From the NCBI RefSeq assembly GCF_030287445.1, contig NZ_JASVWB010000002.1, positions 620,001-684,000 of the forward strand: a stretch of 64,000 bases of DNA. The letters run 5' to 3'. The position numbers and the translations under genes are program-made. Positions 16,937 through 25,605 of the stretch are shown in pieces. Below the pieces are notes generated by a model. The model worked only from the letters and a program-made list of their open reading frames with translations. It did not search any database and was not told the origin of the DNA. Each line of letters starts with the position of its first letter. The first letter of the stretch is position 1. The stretch comes from Streptomyces sp. ALI-76-A. GTDB lineage: Bacteria; Actinomycetota; Actinomycetes; Streptomycetales; Streptomycetaceae.

Positions 16937-18451
16937 GCGGACTCGGTCGCGGCCCGGATCGCGGCCAACCCACTGGCGCGGCAGGCTTCGTCACCGGACG
17001 CCCAGTACGCCGTCTTCACCAACTCCACCTACGACGGCCTGTGTTACGACGCCCCGGCGGCGGCGCGGGCGTTCGCCGCGAGCACACCCCGGCTGCACTT
17101 CGACGAGGCCTGGTTCGCGTACGCCCGCTTCCACCCGCTCTACGCGGGCCGGTACGGCATGTCGGTGGACGAGGGCACCTTCCCCGGCCCGGACCGGCCG
17201 ACCGTCTTCGCGACCCAGTCCACGCACAAGCTGCTGGCCGCGCTCTCGCAGAGCGCGATGGTGCATGTCAGGCCCGCGCCCAGGGCGCCCGTGGAACACG
17301 ACCGGTTCAACGAGGCTCTGATGATGCACGGCACCACCTCTCCGCTCTACCCGATGATCGTCTCGCTGGACGTGGCGACGGCGATGATGGACGGGCCGCA
17401 GGGGCACTGGCTGCTCGACGAGGCCGTGACCGAGGCGGTCCGGTTCCGCCAGGAGATGGTGCGCATCCGGCGTCGTATCGAGGAGGCCGGCGACCGGCCG
17501 CCGTGGTTCTTCGGCGTGTGGCAGCCCGACACGGTCACCGACCCGGGCACCGGTGCCCGACTGCGGTTCGACGAGGCCTCCCCCGAGCTGCTGCGCACCG
17601 AGCCGTCCTGCTGGCACCTGGAACCCGGGGCGGCCTGGCACGGCTTCCCGGGACTCACCGACGGCTACTGCATGCTGGACCCGATCAAGGTCACCCTGAC
17701 CTGCCCGGGCATCGACGCGACCGGCGAGACGGCCGGGTGGGGCGTCCCGGCCCGGGTGCTCACCGCGTACCTGGCCACCCGCCACATCGTCGTGGAGAAG
17801 ACCGACAGCTACACCACACTGGTGCTGTTCTCCATGGGCATCACGAAGGGCAAGTGGGGCACTCTCCTCGACGCCCTGATGGACTTCAAGGCCCTCTACG
17901 ACGAGGACGCCCCGCTCGACCGCGTCCTGCCCGCGCTGGTCACCGAGCACCCGAGGCGCTACGCCGGCCTGACCCTGCGCGCGCTGTGCCAGGACATGCA
18001 CGACCACCTGAGTTCCGCCGGTCTCGTCGATCTGCTGGACACCGCGTTCCAGCAGTTGCCGGAGCCGGTCGCCCCGCCGCAGCTGTGCTACCAGCAGCTG
18101 ATCCGCGGCGGCACGCACCGCGTGCGGCTGGCCGACGCGCCGGGCCAGGTGGCCGCCGCCATGGTCACCGTCACCCCGCCCGGCATTCCCGTCCTGATGC
18201 CCGGTGAGAGCGTCGGCGCGTCCGACGGCCCGCTGCTGCGCTACCTCACCGCCCTGGAGTCCTTCGACCGCCGCTTCCCCGGGTTCCGCAGCGAGACCCA
18301 CGGGGTGACCCTCGAACCCGACACCGGTGACTACCTCATCGAGTGCCTGCGTCCGATGAAGAACCACCGGACCAACACCGCCGCGCAGGGGCGCCGCGCC
18401 ATGACACCGGCCCAGCGCAGTCACCCGAAGGAGAGCCGCAGGCGACCCTGA
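16937..18451 (+). pseudogene. Orn/Lys/Arg decarboxylase lacking its N-terminal part
   Basis: About 505 residues of a fold-type I PLP decarboxylase remain, compared with roughly 750 in full-length relatives. The PLP-binding half is recognisable: YAVFTNSTYDGLCYDA, LHFDEAWFAYARFHPLY and ATQSTHKLLAALSQ, in which the STHK lysine would bind PLP. The C-terminal domain (about residues 360-480, to DTGDYLIECLRP) is complete. The N-terminal wing domain and first part of the large domain are gone, and the frame runs upstream into foreign sequence at a 14-bp repeat. There is no plausible start codon, so I treat it as a remnant. The intact enzyme would make a polyamine or agmatine. Confidence 0.8.
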
Positions 18452-18516
18452 CCCCGATGGCCCGTTCAGGACCGGAACCCGCGCAGGCGTTGCACCTCGG
18501 TTCTAGGATCGGGGCC

Positions 18517-18993
18517 ATGGGAAGAACCGACCGCGCCAGCCAGGTGATCGCGGCGCCACCGTCGGCCGTCTACCACGCGCTCCTCGACCGGGAGTCCCTC
18601 GAGACCTGGCTGCCGCCGGCCGGCATGCGGGGACGGATCGAACGGTGGGATCCCCGGCCGGGAGGCGGATTCCGGATGGTGCTCACCTACCTCGACGCCT
18701 CCGACAGTCCCGGCAAGTCGTCGCAGGCGACGGATGTCGTCGACGTCGGGTTCGCCGACCTGACGCCACCGGAGCGTGTGGTGCAGCGGGCGGTGTTCGA
18801 GGCCGACGATCCGGCGTACTCGGGCACCATGACGATGACCTGGCAGCTCACTGCCCACGGCGAAGGAGGCGACGGAACCGAGGTGACGGTCATCGCCACC
18901 GACGTGCCACCCGGCATCGACCCGTCGGACCACGAGGCCGGGATGGCCTCCTCGTTGGCCAACCTGGCGTCCTACGTCGAAGCGGCCGACTGA
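18517..18993 (+). CDS. SRPBCC (START/AHSA1-like) protein
   Basis: The 158-residue protein begins MGRTDRASQVIAAPPSAVYH and has the AHSA1/polyketide-cyclase-like pattern: AVYHALLDRESLETWLPP, GGGFRMVLTYLD, a central beta region (TMTMTWQLTA) and a C-terminal helix with HEAGMASSLANL. Such helix-grip proteins bind hydrophobic ligands; no substrate is implied here. TAGGAT at 18504-18509 lies seven bases before the ATG and no ribosome-binding site is seen, so the mRNA is probably leaderless. A 23-bp minisatellite follows the gene. Confidence 0.85.
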   Translation: MGRTDRASQVIAAPPSAVYHALLDRESLETWLPPAGMRGRIERWDPRPGGGFRMVLTYLDASDSPGKSSQATDVVDVGFADLTPPERVVQRAVFEADDPAYSGTMTMTWQLTAHGEGGDGTEVTVIATDVPPGIDPSDHEAGMASSLANLASYVEAAD

Positions 18994-19044
18994 CTCGGGC
19001 CGACCGCGAACCGGGCCCGGCCGCGTCGTCCAGAGCGCGGCCGG

Positions 19045-19160
19045 ACGCCACGCCCGTCGCGGTCGGACGCTCACGCCCGTCGCGGTCCGGACGCTCACGC
19101 CCGTCGCGGTCCGGACGCTCACGCCCGTCGCGGTCGGACGCTCACGTCCGTCGCCGTCAG
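19045..19160. repeat. Five-copy minisatellite, 22-24 bp unit
   Basis: The unit is ACGCTCACGCCCGTCGCGGT plus CCGG or CGG. Copies run 19045-19066, 19067-19090, 19091-19114, 19115-19137 and 19138-19160, the middle ones nearly identical and the outer ones diverged. The last touches the 3' end of the TPR remnant. Confidence 0.85.
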
Positions 19161-19880
19161 ACCCGTGCCGTCAGCCGTTCCCTCGCGGCGCGCAGCTTGA
19201 CGATGTCAGGGGTCGAGCGGCATTCGAGGTGGAAGATGCGCTGCTCCTCCTCGACGATCGCCTGGTTCACGAGCCGAAGCGCTCCGCGGACATCACCGTC
19301 GCGTTCCAGCGCCTCGGCCAGGTATTCCCTGCACACGCGAGTGCCGTCGTCCTGCCGGCCGAAGAGGGACTCGCTCTCGGCGAGCAAGGAGGTCAGCGAC
19401 TTGACGGACTCGGCCGTCTGCCCGTTCCTGCCCCGGAGGTGGGCGGCGATGCGCAGCTGTGACTGGGTGTCCGGGTGCGCACGGCCGAGGGACGCGGTCA
19501 TGGCGGTGGCGAGGCTCTCCCGTTCGGCGATCGCCGCGTCCGGACGACCGTCCTTCGCCAGGTGGTCGGCGAGCGACTGCCGGTGCCTGAGGGGGACCGG
19601 GTGATGAGGGCCGCGCGCCGCTGTCAGCTGCGCGACAGCGCCTGGCTTCGAGCACCGCGTCGGCGTGGTCGCCGCGCTCCGAGAGCCAGAACGCGGCTCG
19701 CGACCGGGCGGCGACGACGTCGGGGTGATCCGGGCCGAGCACCCGGGCCAAGTGGTCCGTGCGCGATCTCATGTCCGCCGGTGTCATCCACAGCCGCCTT
19801 TCCAAGCGCCGGAACGGCCGCATGATCCACCAGGTACGCGGCGTGTGACGCCGGTGTGCCGAGCGCTCGTCCACAGTCAT
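19157..19880 (-). pseudogene. TPR-repeat gene with one frameshift
   Basis: Two frames join into one tetratricopeptide protein. The first gives DERSAHRR through MRSRTDHLARVLGPDHPD and GDHADAVLEARR. Near 19645 the reading frame changes to AVAQLTAARGPHHPVPLRHR, continuing LGRAHPDTQSQLRIAAHLRG, REYLAEALERDGDVRGALRL and ending ERLTARV. The LG..HPDT pattern is typical of Streptomyces TPR proteins. A small indel in the AGGCGCTGTCGC region explains the break, so it may be a pseudogene or a sequencing error. The intact protein would have about 240 residues and serve in protein-protein contact. Confidence 0.65.
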
Positions 19881-20095
19881 CCCCCGTGAGCCGTCCATGA
19901 AGTTGCCCGCCCTGGAACGAGGGGCAGCATGGCGGAGCGGACCTCTTCTGTACACCTCTGGCGCTCGCACACCGGTGCCCGCCAGGACCGCGCTGCACGG
20001 GCGCCCGCCCTGATCCCGCCGTCGCACGCGGCGCGTACCGGGGTCCGCCACCTGGGCGAGAGCCGGGTTACCCACATGGGGAGAGGGTAGACGCG

Positions 20096-20120
20096 GGGTC
20101 ACAGCGCGCTCACTGGGTAC
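20096..20120 (+). promoter_or_regulatory. SigB-type promoter motif GGGT-N15-GGGTAC
   Basis: GGGT at 20096-20099 and GGGTAC at 20115-20120 are 15 bases apart, matching GNNT-N14-16-GGGTA(C/T). A start near 20128 would leave a leader of about 32 bases before the kinase gene at 20160. Confidence 0.55.
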
Positions 20121-20159
20121 CGGATGTGACGCTCTGACTCAGCAACGAAGGGCACTCGC

Positions 20160-20636
20160 ATGGCCATCCCGCCTATCAAGCCTGCGTCGGAAGGGCACCA
20201 CCGCTCGTACCAGCGTGATCCTCTGCCCCGGCGGCTGACCTGGCACGACGGGTCGGCGACCAGCGCGGCGGCCCGTAAGGCGGCGCTCGCGTTCCTTGAC
20301 GAAGCAGAGTCCGCGGGCTGGGCCCGGCCGCCGGACTCCGCCACCGAGACAGCCGTCCAGCTGGTCGTCAGCGAACTGGTGACCAATGCCCGCCAGCACG
20401 CGCCGGGCCCCTGCGGCCTGCACCTGGAACTGGGCCTGGACAGGTTCGCCGCGGACCGCCGCCTGGCCCGGATCACGGTCTGGGACACCTCACCCCACCC
20501 ACCCGCTCCCCAGCCCGCCGACCCGCAGCGGGTCGGCGGACAGGGTCTTCGGGTCGTCCAGGCCGTCAGCCGGAGCGTCACGGTGGACGCCCACCCGGCG
20601 GGCAAGCAGGTCCGGGCGGAGATCGAACTGCCCTGA
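20160..20636 (+). CDS. RsbW-like anti-sigma ATP-binding protein
   Basis: The 158-residue protein is a GHKL ATPase of the HATPase_c_2 type: N-box AVQLVVSELVTNARQHAPGP, G1 box ITVWDTSPHPP, and GGQGLRVVQAVS. AAGGGCA precedes the ATG. The first 55 residues form the usual N-terminal helical cap. The likely role is serine kinase and anti-sigma factor. No STAS gene is adjacent, so its partner is elsewhere. The promoter at 20096-20120 looks SigB-like. Its TGA stop is the first base triplet of a 7-bp tandem repeat. Confidence 0.9.
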   Translation: MAIPPIKPASEGHHRSYQRDPLPRRLTWHDGSATSAAARKAALAFLDEAESAGWARPPDSATETAVQLVVSELVTNARQHAPGPCGLHLELGLDRFAADRRLARITVWDTSPHPPAPQPADPQRVGGQGLRVVQAVSRSVTVDAHPAGKQVRAEIELP

Positions 20637-20661
20637 GACCTGAGACCTGAGACCTGAGACC
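20634..20661. repeat. Heptamer TGAGACC repeated four times from the stop codon
   Basis: Four perfect copies of TGAGACC begin at the TGA of the kinase gene. As seven is not a multiple of three, the array places TGA in all three frames, so a change of copy number does not alter the protein. Confidence 0.9.
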
Positions 20662-21080
20662 TGACGGCACGGTCCCTCGGGGTCTGGGACGGTGCGGCAC
20701 TGGGCGAACAGAGCGCGGTGTGGCAGGAGATGCCCAACGCGGTGGCCCTCAAGGGGGACCACCGCGGCCTCGCGCCACTTGCCCGATCCTGCGACAGCCC
20801 GCTATCTCACGACGGATCCGCTTGGTCTGGAGCCCGCCCAATGGCGGTGCGCAGAAGGGCGTCGAATACAAATGCGTCGATCCCGGGACGGCCAACAAGG
20901 TGGGACGTCAAGTGCAGATATCGCCATTCGCCGCATTGGCGCCGTCCGGGGCGGTTCCGTCCTTGTCATGGCGTATCCCCCGGCCGGCCCAGTTCCCTCT
21001 TCCGTACTGGCGACGAACGGGTTGTTCGACGGCTGGCACTGAGCAGCACCTACCGACGGGCTCATCGCCCTGCTGCTGCT
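20662..21080. other. Intergenic stretch, nothing recognised
   Basis: GC content is visibly lower in parts (for example around 20860-20940, with AATACAAATGCG) than in neighbouring genes, but no frame has a recognisable domain or start. It may hold a remnant of foreign DNA. Confidence 0.35.
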
Positions 21081-21815
21081 TCAGGCTCGCTCCTTCGACG
21101 GGTTGGACCTGGCCTGCTCCAACCCGTCGAGGAGCAGACCCAGGCCGAACCAGAACTCGTCGTGCTGCGACACGGAGGTCAACTCGTCGGCCGCGGTGAT
21201 CGTGGCCGGATACGTGGCCGGGTCGAGCGAGTGGTAGTAGTCCCGCAGTTGCGCGTGGTCCTCGGGTTGTGGGACCCCGGGGCCGTGCTGCTGGATGGCG
21301 AAGCCGATCACGTAGTGGCCGATGGCCGTGAAGGCGCGGGCGGCCAGGCCGACCGGGAACCCGTGGCTCAGGAAGAGCGTGATGAGCCGCTCCCTGGCTC
21401 GGAGAGCGTTGGGGCCCACGGGGACCTGGGAGGCCAGCAACGACAGCGCGTTGGGGTGCCGGCACAGCGCGCCGTAGAGGGCCTCCGCTGCGGTGTTGAC
21501 GGCCTCCCGCCAGGGCAGGCCGTCCAACTCCTCCGGCGGCACAGGGACTTCGCCCAGGATCCGGTCGGCGACGAGGGCGAGGAGTTCGTCCTTGCCGTTG
21601 AAGTGCCGGTAGAGCGTCGCCGTTCCCGAGTCCAGGGCATCGGCGAGCATCCGCAGAGTCAGTGCCTGGATCCCGACGTCGTCGATGAGCTTCAGAGCCG
21701 TGTCGACGATCCGGCCGACGTCCATCGGGGGGCGCCCACGCCGGTAGGCGGGAGCAGGTGTCCGGCTCGCCCACCAGGCCGCACTGCCCGGAACGGGCTG
21801 GACCTCCGAAGCCAT
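21081..21815 (-). CDS. TetR/AcrR-family regulator
   Basis: The 244-residue protein has a TetR helix-turn-helix at residues 35-85: VDTALKLIDDVGIQALTLR, then LADALDSGTATLYRHFNGKDELL. It is followed by a TetR_C-type effector-binding domain to the C terminus (WREAVNTAAEALYGALCRHP, GFAIQQHGPG, FWFGLGLLLDGLE). ATG 21815 (MASEVQPVPG) is favoured by AAGGGG upstream. It probably represses its own or a nearby efflux or catabolic gene. The oxidoreductase at 22122 is on the same strand upstream and separated by about 300 bases, so a regulatory link is only possible. Confidence 0.88.
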   Translation of the reverse strand: MASEVQPVPGSAAWWASRTPAPAYRRGRPPMDVGRIVDTALKLIDDVGIQALTLRMLADALDSGTATLYRHFNGKDELLALVADRILGEVPVPPEELDGLPWREAVNTAAEALYGALCRHPNALSLLASQVPVGPNALRARERLITLFLSHGFPVGLAARAFTAIGHYVIGFAIQQHGPGVPQPEDHAQLRDYYHSLDPATYPATITAADELTSVSQHDEFWFGLGLLLDGLEQARSNPSKERA

Positions 21816-22121
21816 GAAACGGTCACCCCTTCGGCCACATCGACTGGGGACTGATGTCCTGGACAGGACTTTCGGCCTTAGCGTATCCGTTTTCCACAGC
21901 GGCACAGTGGGGCACCCTTGCACCGGGCGGGAGACGCCACCGTTTCGGATGCTCGCGCAGAGTCCGGGAGCGCATCACGCGCGGGGGTGCGCCCCGTGCG
22001 CGGTCGGCGATGATCCAAGGTGGCACCGCCCAGGCCGGCGACGTTTCTGGCGGGGCCCGCGGAAGCTTCAGCCGACCGGAGAGCCACGTCCCCGAGCGAT
22101 GCCGTGGCCGCTCCCGCTTCG
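21816..22121. other. Spacer between oxidoreductase and TetR genes
   Basis: No gene, clear terminator or palindromic operator was recognised in these 306 bases, although the TetR promoter must lie here. Confidence 0.35.
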
Positions 22122-23069
22122 TCAGTCGGTGGTCAGAACGGGCCGGGGGCCAGCGGGAGCCGTCCATGCCTGACCGACCTGGGAGAGGGAGTAGGCCTGC
22201 GCGTTCACCCTCACCTTGCCGTCGGCGATGAGCTGTACATAGGCGGCGACCTGGACGAAGTAGCGGCGCATGTCGAAGGAGCCGATTCCGCTGCCGCTCA
22301 GGCGGAAGGGACGGCTGCGCAGCAGCGAGGCGGGGACGGTGGCCTGCTCACCGGCCGCGCCGCCGATCTCCACATAACTGGTGGCACCGCCGGGCATGGC
22401 GGCCAGCGCCTGGAACACGGCCTCGGCGACGGAGCCCCACAGAAAGTCCAGGACGAGGTCGGGGGCCTTGCCGTCGAGGGCCGCGGCGATGGCCGCCGCG
22501 TCGGCGCCCTGGTCGCCGAAGATCTCGACGGTCTCGGCGCCGAGGCCCGCCACACGCTTGAGGTCGTCCGCGCCGCGGCCCACGCCGACGATGCGCCGCA
22601 CGCCGAGCGCCAGCGCGTTCTGCACGGCGAGACCCCCGGCCGCGCCGGTCACTCCGACGATCATCACGGTGTCCGGCGTGCCCTGTTCCTCGGCGTGGGC
22701 GGTGAGCGGCATCCAGGACGACATGCCCGGGTTCACGCCCGCCGCCACGGCGACCGGATCGATCCCCTCCGGGAGCGGGAGGGCCATGCCGACCGCCATC
22801 CGCTCGGCCAACGTGCCCCAGGGCTCCTCGACGTCGCCGGTGTACACGAGTGTGCCGTCGGCGGTGCGAGCGACCGCGTCCACGCCCGGAACCAGCGGGA
22901 ACCGCCCGGTGCTGCTGTAGTGCTCGCCGGACGCCTTGGCGCGCACCACGGGATGGACCGCGGTCGCGACCAGGGAGACGATCTGCTGGTCCGGGCCCGC
23001 CTCGGGCTCGGGGAAGTCCTGGTACTCGGGCACGGCACCGCCCGCCGTCGCCACCACTGCTGCCTTCAT
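22122..23069 (-). CDS. Zinc-less MDR / quinone-oxidoreductase-like enzyme
   Basis: The 315-residue protein starts MKAAVVATAGGAVPEYQDFP after AGAGGAGAGCAGCG. It has the GroES-like N-terminal domain (VPGVDAVARTADG) and a Rossmann domain with VIVGVTGAAGGLAVQNALALG and VGRGADDLKRV. The zinc-binding residues of alcohol dehydrogenases are missing, which places it among NADPH:quinone oxidoreductase-like MDR proteins. It probably reduces an enone or quinone using NADPH. The substrate is unknown. Upstream at 23170-23195 is an AT-richer stretch (TTTACGGTTACATCG) that is the likely promoter. Confidence 0.88.
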   Translation of the reverse strand: MKAAVVATAGGAVPEYQDFPEPEAGPDQQIVSLVATAVHPVVRAKASGEHYSSTGRFPLVPGVDAVARTADGTLVYTGDVEEPWGTLAERMAVGMALPLPEGIDPVAVAAGVNPGMSSWMPLTAHAEEQGTPDTVMIVGVTGAAGGLAVQNALALGVRRIVGVGRGADDLKRVAGLGAETVEIFGDQGADAAAIAAALDGKAPDLVLDFLWGSVAEAVFQALAAMPGGATSYVEIGGAAGEQATVPASLLRSRPFRLSGSGIGSFDMRRYFVQVAAYVQLIADGKVRVNAQAYSLSQVGQAWTAPAGPRPVLTTD

Positions 23070-23364
23070 CGCTGCTCTCCTCTGCCCCACACATCACTCG
23101 GCGCGCTCCGGGACCCCAGACCGCGGCAGGTCGCCAGGAAGCGGCCGACGGGTCGGGAGACGGTCGCGACCTCTTTACGGTTACATCGTATCCATAAAAG
23201 GCTTCGCGGTGCCACTTCCGGCCTGCCGCAGGTCTGGCCCAGGTCCTGCCGGCGTCCCAGGCCGTCGTCGGGCAGGTCCACGGCGGCCCGGGATGCAGGC
23301 GTGGGCGATGGTGACGGACACACCGCAGCCGACAACGGATCGGACGGGCACGCTCGGCCCGCGG

Positions 23365-23507
23365 GCGGGTGCGTACCGCGAACCTGGCCACGCACCACTT
23401 CCCGCCGCGGGACGTCGCCGAAGCGTTCGACGCGTGCGCCGAACGCTTGGAGCAATGCCGTCGAGGTCGTGCAGGACGTGGCCGATGACGTGCGGCCTGT
23501 CCGCTGA
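23365..23507 (+). pseudogene. C-terminal scrap of a zinc alcohol dehydrogenase
   Basis: Two frames together read RTANLATHHFPPRDVAEAF, then DACAERLEQ, and after a frameshift near 23460 NAVEVVQDVADDVRP followed by a stop. This is the usual tail of zinc-dependent MDR dehydrogenases (THRFPL..AAEAF...G.VKVV). Only about 45 residues survive, and the rest of the gene is absent. Confidence 0.5.
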
Positions 23508-23964
23508 CGGTCGGTGTCCGCGACGGCCCGGCGCCGGACGATCCGGTGCCCGGACGCGTGCGGGCGGCCACGGTCATGGCCACTGCCGCCGCCACCTGAC
23601 TGGGCACCCTGAGCCAGGACCGGACCCCCTCTTCGCTCTGTACGACTCACCACTCGTCGACCACATCGACCGCCGGGCCGAAGAAGGCAGCGGATACGCC
23701 GTGAAGGACCACGCGCGCCCGGCGATCACCGTGCCTCCCAGCGGCATCGGCGAACGTGACCTGGATGAGGAGCAAAGGGCCGGGATACGTCGGCCTCTCG
23801 CTCCGTACACCGGCAGGGCTCCGGAGGCACTCGCCAGGGCCCACGCCGCCCGCTTCGTCGACGACGACGTCAGGTCCATCCCGGCACCCACGTGTCGCAC
23901 CGAGCGGAAGGTGGGCGCAGGCGCACGGACGGGATGGACGCCGGCGCCTGTCGGGCCTTCCGAG
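23508..23964. other. Degraded coding-like DNA of unknown origin
   Basis: A plus-strand frame from about 23620 to 23920 reads FALYDSPLVDHIDRRAEEGS and continues with mixed charged and hydrophobic segments (PLAPYTGRAPEALARAHAAR) typical of real protein. It has no start and I cannot place it in a family. With the fragments on both sides it is most likely another remnant. Confidence 0.35.
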
Positions 23965-24007
23965 CGACTGGTGGCTCGCCCGGAGGGTCCGGGCGAGCCA
24001 CCAGTCG
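23965..24007. terminator. Perfect 19-bp stem terminator hairpin
   Basis: CGACTGGTGGCTCGCCCGG and its exact complement flank AGGGT. It begins one base after the stop codon of the rhamnosidase remnant on the minus strand and is probably that gene's original terminator, preserved although the gene is decayed. Confidence 0.85.
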
Positions 24008-24008
24008 T

Positions 24009-24480
24009 TCACTGCTCCGGCTCGGCTTCTCGGCGGCCTGCCTGGCCGAGGGTGGTGTCGACGCCGAAACGGTAGGACACCGACCCGACTTCGAACACGG
24101 CGGCTCCGCCTTCCATGCGGAGGAACCGGACTCCCTTGGCGGTGTCGGCCGGCCTGCCGCCCTCGGTGACCGCCGAGCGGGTTTCGACGGAACGTGGACC
24201 TCGGCGACGGTGTTGACCGGCACGGTGACCATCAGGTCGAGAGTGCCGTCGCGGGTGCTCCACTTCGACGACAGGGGGCCGTAGACGGTCTTGAGGCTTC
24301 CCGAGCCTTCCGTCAGGTTCCCGCCGGGCGCCGGCGCGACGCGGGAGCGCTTGTAGCCGGGGTCGATCGCGGACAGACCGCCGATGTTCTGGAACCTCCA
24401 GTCACCCACGGCGCCGTAGGCACAGTGGTTGAAGGAGTTCGTGTCGACCGGACCCAACGTGTTGCTCCAGGGCACCCGTC
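24009..24480 (-). pseudogene. C-terminal remnant of an alpha-L-rhamnosidase
   Basis: The minus strand reads TNSFNHCAYGAVGDWRFQNI, DPGYKRSRVAPAPGGNLT, SLKTVYGPLSSKWSTRDGTL and VPVNTVAEVHVPS. Near 24190 it changes frame to AVTEGGRPADTAKGVRFLRM, then EGGAAVFEVGSVSYRF and a stop. This order matches the end of the (alpha/alpha)6 domain and the C-terminal beta domain of GH78 rhamnosidases. The catalytic region and the first 80% of the gene are missing, and at least one frameshift is present. The gene is dead but keeps a perfect terminator hairpin. Confidence 0.7.
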
Positions 24481-25275
24481 GGCCGAGGGCCCGCCACGGG
24501 TGCGCGGCGCCGTCCTGCCGGCCGACCGCTGGACGCCGCGATCCGACGGCGACGGCCTGCTGACGGCGCACCGGCGCATCCCTACGGCAGACGGCACACT
24601 GGCGCATTCCTACGGCAGGGCGGCGCACCGGCGCATTCCTACAACGGGGCGGGCATGCGGGCCGGGCCGGGTCGACAGTCGGGCCGCTGACCCAGCGCGG
24701 GTCCCAGACGGTGGACCAGAGCACGCTCGGGATGTTCGGATCCGGTGGCGCGTTCCACCCGTTCCGCTACGAGCGCGAGGCCGGCCTCGACACCCTGGAC
24801 CGGGTGATCGGACACCTCTTGTCAGTCGAGCCGATGGCACTGCTCGGAATGAGCTACCTCGGTTTCGCGCGTGGGCGGTTATCGACAACTGCCGCCCCTG
24901 GTCGAGGCGATGGCCGACGGTGTACCGCTTCCGGAGCGGTCACCATCCGGATCCACATCCTCAGCGCGCCTCCCCCCTACGACCGCGATCCGGGCACCGG
25001 CGAACCCAGGGCGACCGCCACCGCGCTCCGCGCCGCCGACCGTGCGATGTTCCGCTGCCCCGCGCACCCGTCCACGGTGAGCCTGCCGGTCAGGCGGCCG
25101 ATCGACCGGCCGACGCCCGGATCGGCCCGACCCTCACGACCCACCCGCCGCGCGGACCGTCGTCCGCGACCGGACGGGGACGACCGGACGGGGATGACCG
25201 GACGGGGATGACCGGACGACCGCCCCGCGTCGCGGCAGCGCGTCCGTCCGAGCGGGCGCTGCCGACGCACCCGAC
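24481..25275. other. Remnant-rich stretch without an intact gene
   Basis: Around 24470-24650 a short CGGCGCATTCCTACGGCAG-like motif recurs several times with variation. From 24711 a plus-strand frame reads MFGSGGAFHPFRYEREAGL and DRVIGHLLSVEPMALLGMSY, and near 24870 it continues in another frame as YRQLPPLVEAMADGVPLPE, so it looks like a frameshifted gene end of unknown family. Short GACCGGACGGGGATGACCGG direct repeats occur at 25180-25215. Confidence 0.4.
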
Positions 25276-25305
25276 TTGATAGGCAAGCGATGACTTGCCT
25301 ATGGT
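25276..25305 (+). promoter_or_regulatory. ArsR-type operator over a leaderless promoter
   Basis: ATAGGCAAG (25279-25287) and its exact complement CTTGCCTAT (25294-25302) form an inverted repeat with a 6-base spacer. TTGATA (25276-25281) and TATGGT (25300-25305) fit -35 and -10 hexamers 18 bases apart, with transcription starting at the ATG of the ArsR-type gene. The operator covers both hexamers, as expected for autorepression. Confidence 0.7.
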
Positions 25306-25311
25306 GCCGTC

Positions 25312-25605
25312 ATGGCGGAGGATGTCTTCAAGGCACTGGCGGATCCGACCCGTCGGCGCATCCTCGACGAACTGGTGGAACGGAACGGCCAGACCCTGTT
25401 CGAGATCTGCGCACGGCTGGTGACCAAGCACGGTCTGGGGCTGTCCCGTCAGGCGATCAGCCAGCACCTGGCCGTCCTGGAATCCGCGGGGCTGGTCCTT
25501 TCGCGGCGCGAGGGCCGCTACAAGTTCCACGACCTCAACACCGAGCCTCTCGAGCAGATCGTGACCCGATGGCTCAGGCCCGACACACCGGAGAACAGCC
25601 CATGA
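25312..25605 (+). CDS. ArsR-family winged-helix repressor
   Basis: The 97-residue protein is a single winged helix: VFKALADPTRRRILDELVER, then LSRQAISQHLAVLESAGLV as the recognition helix, and a wing REGRYKFHDL. The metal-binding cysteine motif of ArsR/SmtB is absent, so it belongs to the group that accompanies AHSA1 or glyoxalase genes. An inverted repeat over its own promoter suggests autorepression. The TGA overlaps the ATG of a VOC gene (ATGA), so the pair is one operon; the inducer may be the substrate or ligand of the VOC protein. Confidence 0.92.
   Translation: MAEDVFKALADPTRRRILDELVERNGQTLFEICARLVTKHGLGLSRQAISQHLAVLESAGLVLSRREGRYKFHDLNTEPLEQIVTRWLRPDTPENSP

Noticed and set aside
16991..18424. 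Long minus-strand frame opposite the decarboxylase remnant
   Set aside because: Arg/Gly/Val-rich shadow; the plus strand carries clear decarboxylase motifs.
19045..19160. Repeat array as a CRISPR
   Set aside because: Copies are directly adjacent without unique spacers and there are no cas genes; it is a tandem minisatellite. The same applies to 57852-57951.
24826..24847. TTGTCAGTC box resembling the damage promoter
   Set aside because: The last base of the box differs, there is no TANNNT at eight bases and no gene start downstream; it lies in degraded sequence.
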